A DNA stretch of 64,000 nt from Nectonema munidae (lineage: Eukaryota > Nematomorpha > Nectonematoida > Nectonematidae), in NCBI GenBank assembly GCA_030549495.1, contig JAUIRK010001052.1:2480001-2544000 (forward strand), given 5' to 3'. The notes under the pieces are model-generated. The model was not told where the DNA came from. It was given only the letters and a program-made list of their open reading frames with translations, and did no database searches. Position 1 is the first letter of the stretch. Each line of letters begins with the position of its first letter. Shown piece after piece: positions 60,531-64,000 of the stretch. A program made the translations under genes and the position numbers.

Positions 60531-63039
60531 TGTGAATAAGTTAATAGAATTTAAAATGACTAATAAAACCATACTATAAATGTCTCTCAATGAAAAAATG
60601 ATTAATAGTCAAAAGTTGTATTCTCATGTTGATATAGTGGGACGGAGCTATGAATCTATATATTAAACAATAACAAGCCAAACGACAAAAGCGTAACAAC
60701 CATGACAATGGACTAATGGAGTAAGTATAATTTAAAATATTAAAAGTAAAAATCTTTATTTTTTTTATTTAAAAACTTAACACTCCCAGTTTTTCATGTT
60801 TCTTCGTAAATCTTTAAATCCAATCTTTTACCATTCTGCAAATTATAGAAAATGTCAACCAATCGATAAACTAAGGAGTTTTAAACATTTCAATAAAATT
60901 GTTTTTAGTTTAGGCGTATGTTTTTTTACTTTTTATTTTTATGATCTTTTATACCAGTTATGTGGCCAGGAACTTGGGGCTCAACAGGACTAAAACTATC
61001 TTGAACTTTCCTTTGCTAAATTTCTATATTAGAGGCCTAATTGGCATTGAATTATCATTTTTTTCCATACTATTCACCCATTTTTCTATGTTGGAGCATA
61101 CCACCTTCATAGACCCCATTACATAATTTCAAATTATAGCCAAACCAGAGCTAGGAAGTAAGAAGATTAGAGTAAAAGACTCTATAGTTGGCCAAAAAAA
61201 TTATTGATAAAATTAAATATTTAAAAATAGATAAAATTTACATTTTTTATAAGTCATCGGGAAACCTAGATTAAAAAATGAAATAACGTTAAAATTTAGT
61301 ATCCCTATTTATTCCATGCTTTCTGCATATCACATTAATGCATATATGTCTCAATATTAGATCAAAGTTCGAAACTGAAAATAATTTTTTCGCTAAAATC
61401 TTTATAGTAAAGAATAAACAGATAACACTTTTTAGTAAAATTTGATTACCCCCTCACCTAAAAGAATTATTCATGTCTTTTCTGATAATGGCCCTATCGT
61501 TAAAGCAAAGAAAGCACTTATCATTTTAATGTTTAAACCTTTGCTTGATTTGATTGAAAAATGCAAAGACGAAAGTTATTCTGTTAAAAAGCATATAAAG
61601 ATATATCACAAATTAATATACCTGATGTTTGTTGTCTGAACAAATATATCAGTAAAAGATTAAAAGGTAATGATATTTAAGAAATTATGAAAAGAAAAAA
61701 TCGTATGTTAGCGCTTTAATATATTCCTTGTAAGAAAATGGACAAGCTAAATCAATAAAAGTGGAAAAAAGTTTTTCTGTGCTTTAAAATATATTGAGAA
61801 AAAATCGAAATTATAATGATGCAAGTGTTTGCAAATATTTCCTCAAAAACTATAATTATGATGTACATTATCTAAGCTCAAATTTGTAAATAAAATTTCT
61901 ATTTTAATAAATAAACGTTTTAAAAGTCTTATTATTTGTAAAGTAAATTTTTCTTGTGCTCTAGTAATTATATAATGTAACAGCTCTTAAATGTTTGATG
62001 ATTCATACGACAATGATAAAAATTTTTAGGGTATTATTTTTTTAAGAGTAAGAGTAACATTATAAGAAAATTTTTTACTCCCGAATAGGAGTAAGAATAA
62101 TTTTAAAATTTTGAATAGTCCCCAGCCCTGAACTAAATTAATGAATCTTTCCTAACCCTAACAATTTCATGAAAAATCTAATTACTGGTCTAACACATTC
62201 CTTCGATTTTAACCCTATCCGTAACATGCTTTCTTCCTTGGTGACAGGGAGGGACTATTTTGGTGCCCTTCTTTTTTCTTAAAATATTGACCATTTTTAC
62301 AAAATTCTCGCGTAAACGCGCTAAATAATTAATTGCTAATATGGTGTCATTTATTTTTCATAAAAGTCAATCAATGCCAAATATATAAAATTCAAAAATT
62401 ATTTAAATTCCACATTTTAGCTGTTAATATTGTCTTAATTTATTTAATAAACCAACTTTTATCGAATAATTCAGCTAAAATATTTTATCTGACAATAAAT
62501 TAGTTTTAACAGGTGACAAGCACTTTTTCTTATTATTTAAAGTAGACTTAAACATACACAGCAAATCGAACATGTTCAATTTTGTTCTCCAAATATTTTT
62601 AAAAATGATTATATATTTATTTAATGATATATAATTAATTCAGTAATAAAATTTAAATGACATAGTGAAAAATATTACTGGGTGCTACTCAAACTAAACC
62701 GAGCACTTCTCCCTGGTTTGATTCTTGTCCTCCTTTCTATCATCTGCTTATTAAAGAGATCGTTTTGAACTATAAATCTCAATAGAACCTCTATTTTCTT
62801 GCTTACAAATTCGCTATCAACGTGTAGTCTGTACTTAATTTTTATACTCTAATTTTGCACTTAATTCTAAACTGATCCTACCTTGGTGATATAAAAGCAT
62901 TTTATTAAACGTGTTACTATTTCATTTTTCTTATGATCTCATTTCAATGTCCTTCAGTTCCCTTACTTCTCGCATACTTAAATTTTTGTACTATAATTAA
63001 CGATTCTGACAACAAACTTAACAAATGATTTTTTGGAAA

Positions 63040-63860
63040 AAAATGATTTTTGCTAATTCGATTGATACTTTCACCCATTTTTACACTGTAATGACCAAAA
63101 AGAAGTACAGAAATGAAAAACATAGACGATTTTGTATTAAAAAAATTATTTTAAATTTGAGGGATATTCTTAGTCAAAATTTTATCCTCAATCAAAATTT
63201 TAATAGTGATTTTCAAACAAAAGGGAATTTTTTGATTTAAGTTTTTTTTCAGAATTTGTTTTTTCCAAAATATCAAATTTGATTGATAATTCTACACATT
63301 CCTGCACCGTAATTGGGAAAACTTTGTCCCGAAATGAAGGGAGTATCGTAATAAAAAATGAATAAAAATGTATTTTATTTAAAATATGGAAGTATGTTTA
63401 TGAAATAATTTTCAGGCATACATCGCTAATTCTATTTGTTCTTTGACACATTTTTTCAGAGTAATAGTAAAAACTTAGGCAAAAAATGGTATTAACATCG
63501 TCAATTTAGTTTAACAAATATTGTACTTAAAATATGGATAAATGTTTTTAAAGAAACTTTTAAGGCGAAACTAACATATTTGATTGGCATTTTCACATTC
63601 TAATTACGAAAACTGAGTCCAAAAATGAAATCAGCATGGAGATTTAGTATAAAAATATATATTTCATTTAAAATTTGATTAATATTCTGGGACACAATTT
63701 TCAGGCGAAAACCACAAATTTGATTGAGATTTTCATAAATTTTCACACCATAATAGCGAAAACGGAGTCGAGAAATTAGATCAGCATGGTCGATTTGATA
63801 TAAAAATGGAATAATATTATTTGGTTAAATTTGAGATTTAAACCGCTAAATTGATTTTCT
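63040..63860 (+). repeat. Degenerate tandem array, unit about 140-150 bp
   Basis: The word TTTGATTG..ATTTTCAC(A) and, 30-40 bases later, ..GTAAT..CGAAAAC..AGTC..GAAAT recur with starts near 63060, 63281, 63434, 63582 and 63722. Units also share ATAAAAATG..TATTT and TTTTCAGGCGAAA. Identity is modest. The array seems to fade at about 63860. Confidence 0.7.
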
Positions 63861-64000
63861 GAAGATTTCATCCCAGAAAGATCTTGAAATTCTGCCCACA
63901 GTTAACGACAAAGTGACAGCGTTACACCATATCCTTTTCTTAGATGACAAATATAATGGGTTCGCTGACGGAAGTGAGTGCAGTTTTCGTAAAGAGATCT

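Larger units (their letters stand above)
47511..64000 (-). other. Upstream RIM intron or 5' region; no coding exon recognised
   Basis: I found no match to the RIM N-terminal helix (LTEEER..I...RQ type) here. The region has a hAT MITE, a hAT transposon, an OTU-like remnant and tandem repeats. Stretches 51169-54530, 54880-58610 and 60540-63030 are AT-rich with nothing supportable beyond the items listed. Forward frames at 51668, 52384, 56832, 60796 and 61442 are low-complexity or unrecognised. Confidence 0.7.

Overview
The window reads as a stretch of an AT-rich, transposon-crowded arthropod genome. It is dominated by one large host gene on the minus strand, the presynaptic active-zone scaffold RIM (Rab3-interacting molecule). 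Joining exons by splice signals and matching reading phase gives the zinc finger, an acidic/serine linker, the PDZ domain, the C2A domain, a basic linker and the C2B domain with the natural stop codon, in that order, from about 47.5 kb down to position 12. The N-terminal Rab3-binding helix is not visible and probably lies beyond the right edge. The style (very AT-rich introns, introns either 53-60 nt or several kb, many hAT, piggyBac, Tigger and LINE remnants) fits a crustacean such as a parasitic copepod. That organism guess is inference only.

Layout, in transcription order (right to left): 64.0-47.5 kb is intronic or upstream sequence with a degenerate ~145 bp tandem array at the right edge, an OTU-like remnant, a hAT transposon with perfect 8-bp target duplications (48797-51160) and a 301-bp hAT MITE (47905-48205). 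47.5-46.7 kb holds the zinc-finger exons. 41.6-40.4 kb holds two linker exons. 40.4-31.1 kb is a large intron holding a retroelement pol fossil, a Tigger/pogo-like element flanked by TA, and older hAT and Tigger remains. 31.1-30.9 kb is a linker exon. 30.85-29.1 kb is a LINE copy and 28.6-27.2 kb a hAT fossil. 26.4 and 24.2 kb hold the two PDZ exons. 20.5 and 17.2 kb hold the two C2A exons. 13.5-10.7 kb holds a piggyBac-like fossil and an LTR-type pol fossil. 10.3-9.9 kb holds two linker exons. 9.2-6.2 kb is a nested stack, with an almost whole piggyBac element inside a hAT element. 3.2-2.7 kb and 0.2-0 kb hold the C2B exons and the stop.

RIM organises neurotransmitter release sites. Its zinc finger binds Munc13 and, with the flanking helices, Rab3. 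Its PDZ binds ELKS and calcium-channel tails. Its C2 domains bind channel, liprin and phosphoinositide partners and lack the calcium-binding aspartates of synaptotagmin-type C2 domains. All other coding-like sequence in the window looks like mobile-element debris inside RIM introns. I see no operon-like cluster, no CRISPR array, no rRNA and no functional tRNA. No clearly new biological system is evident. The most interesting observations are the RIM gene structure (mini-introns, a histidine-containing insertion in C2A), the nested transposons with readable target-site duplications, a 30-bp near-perfect hairpin and the unexplained tandem array at the right edge.
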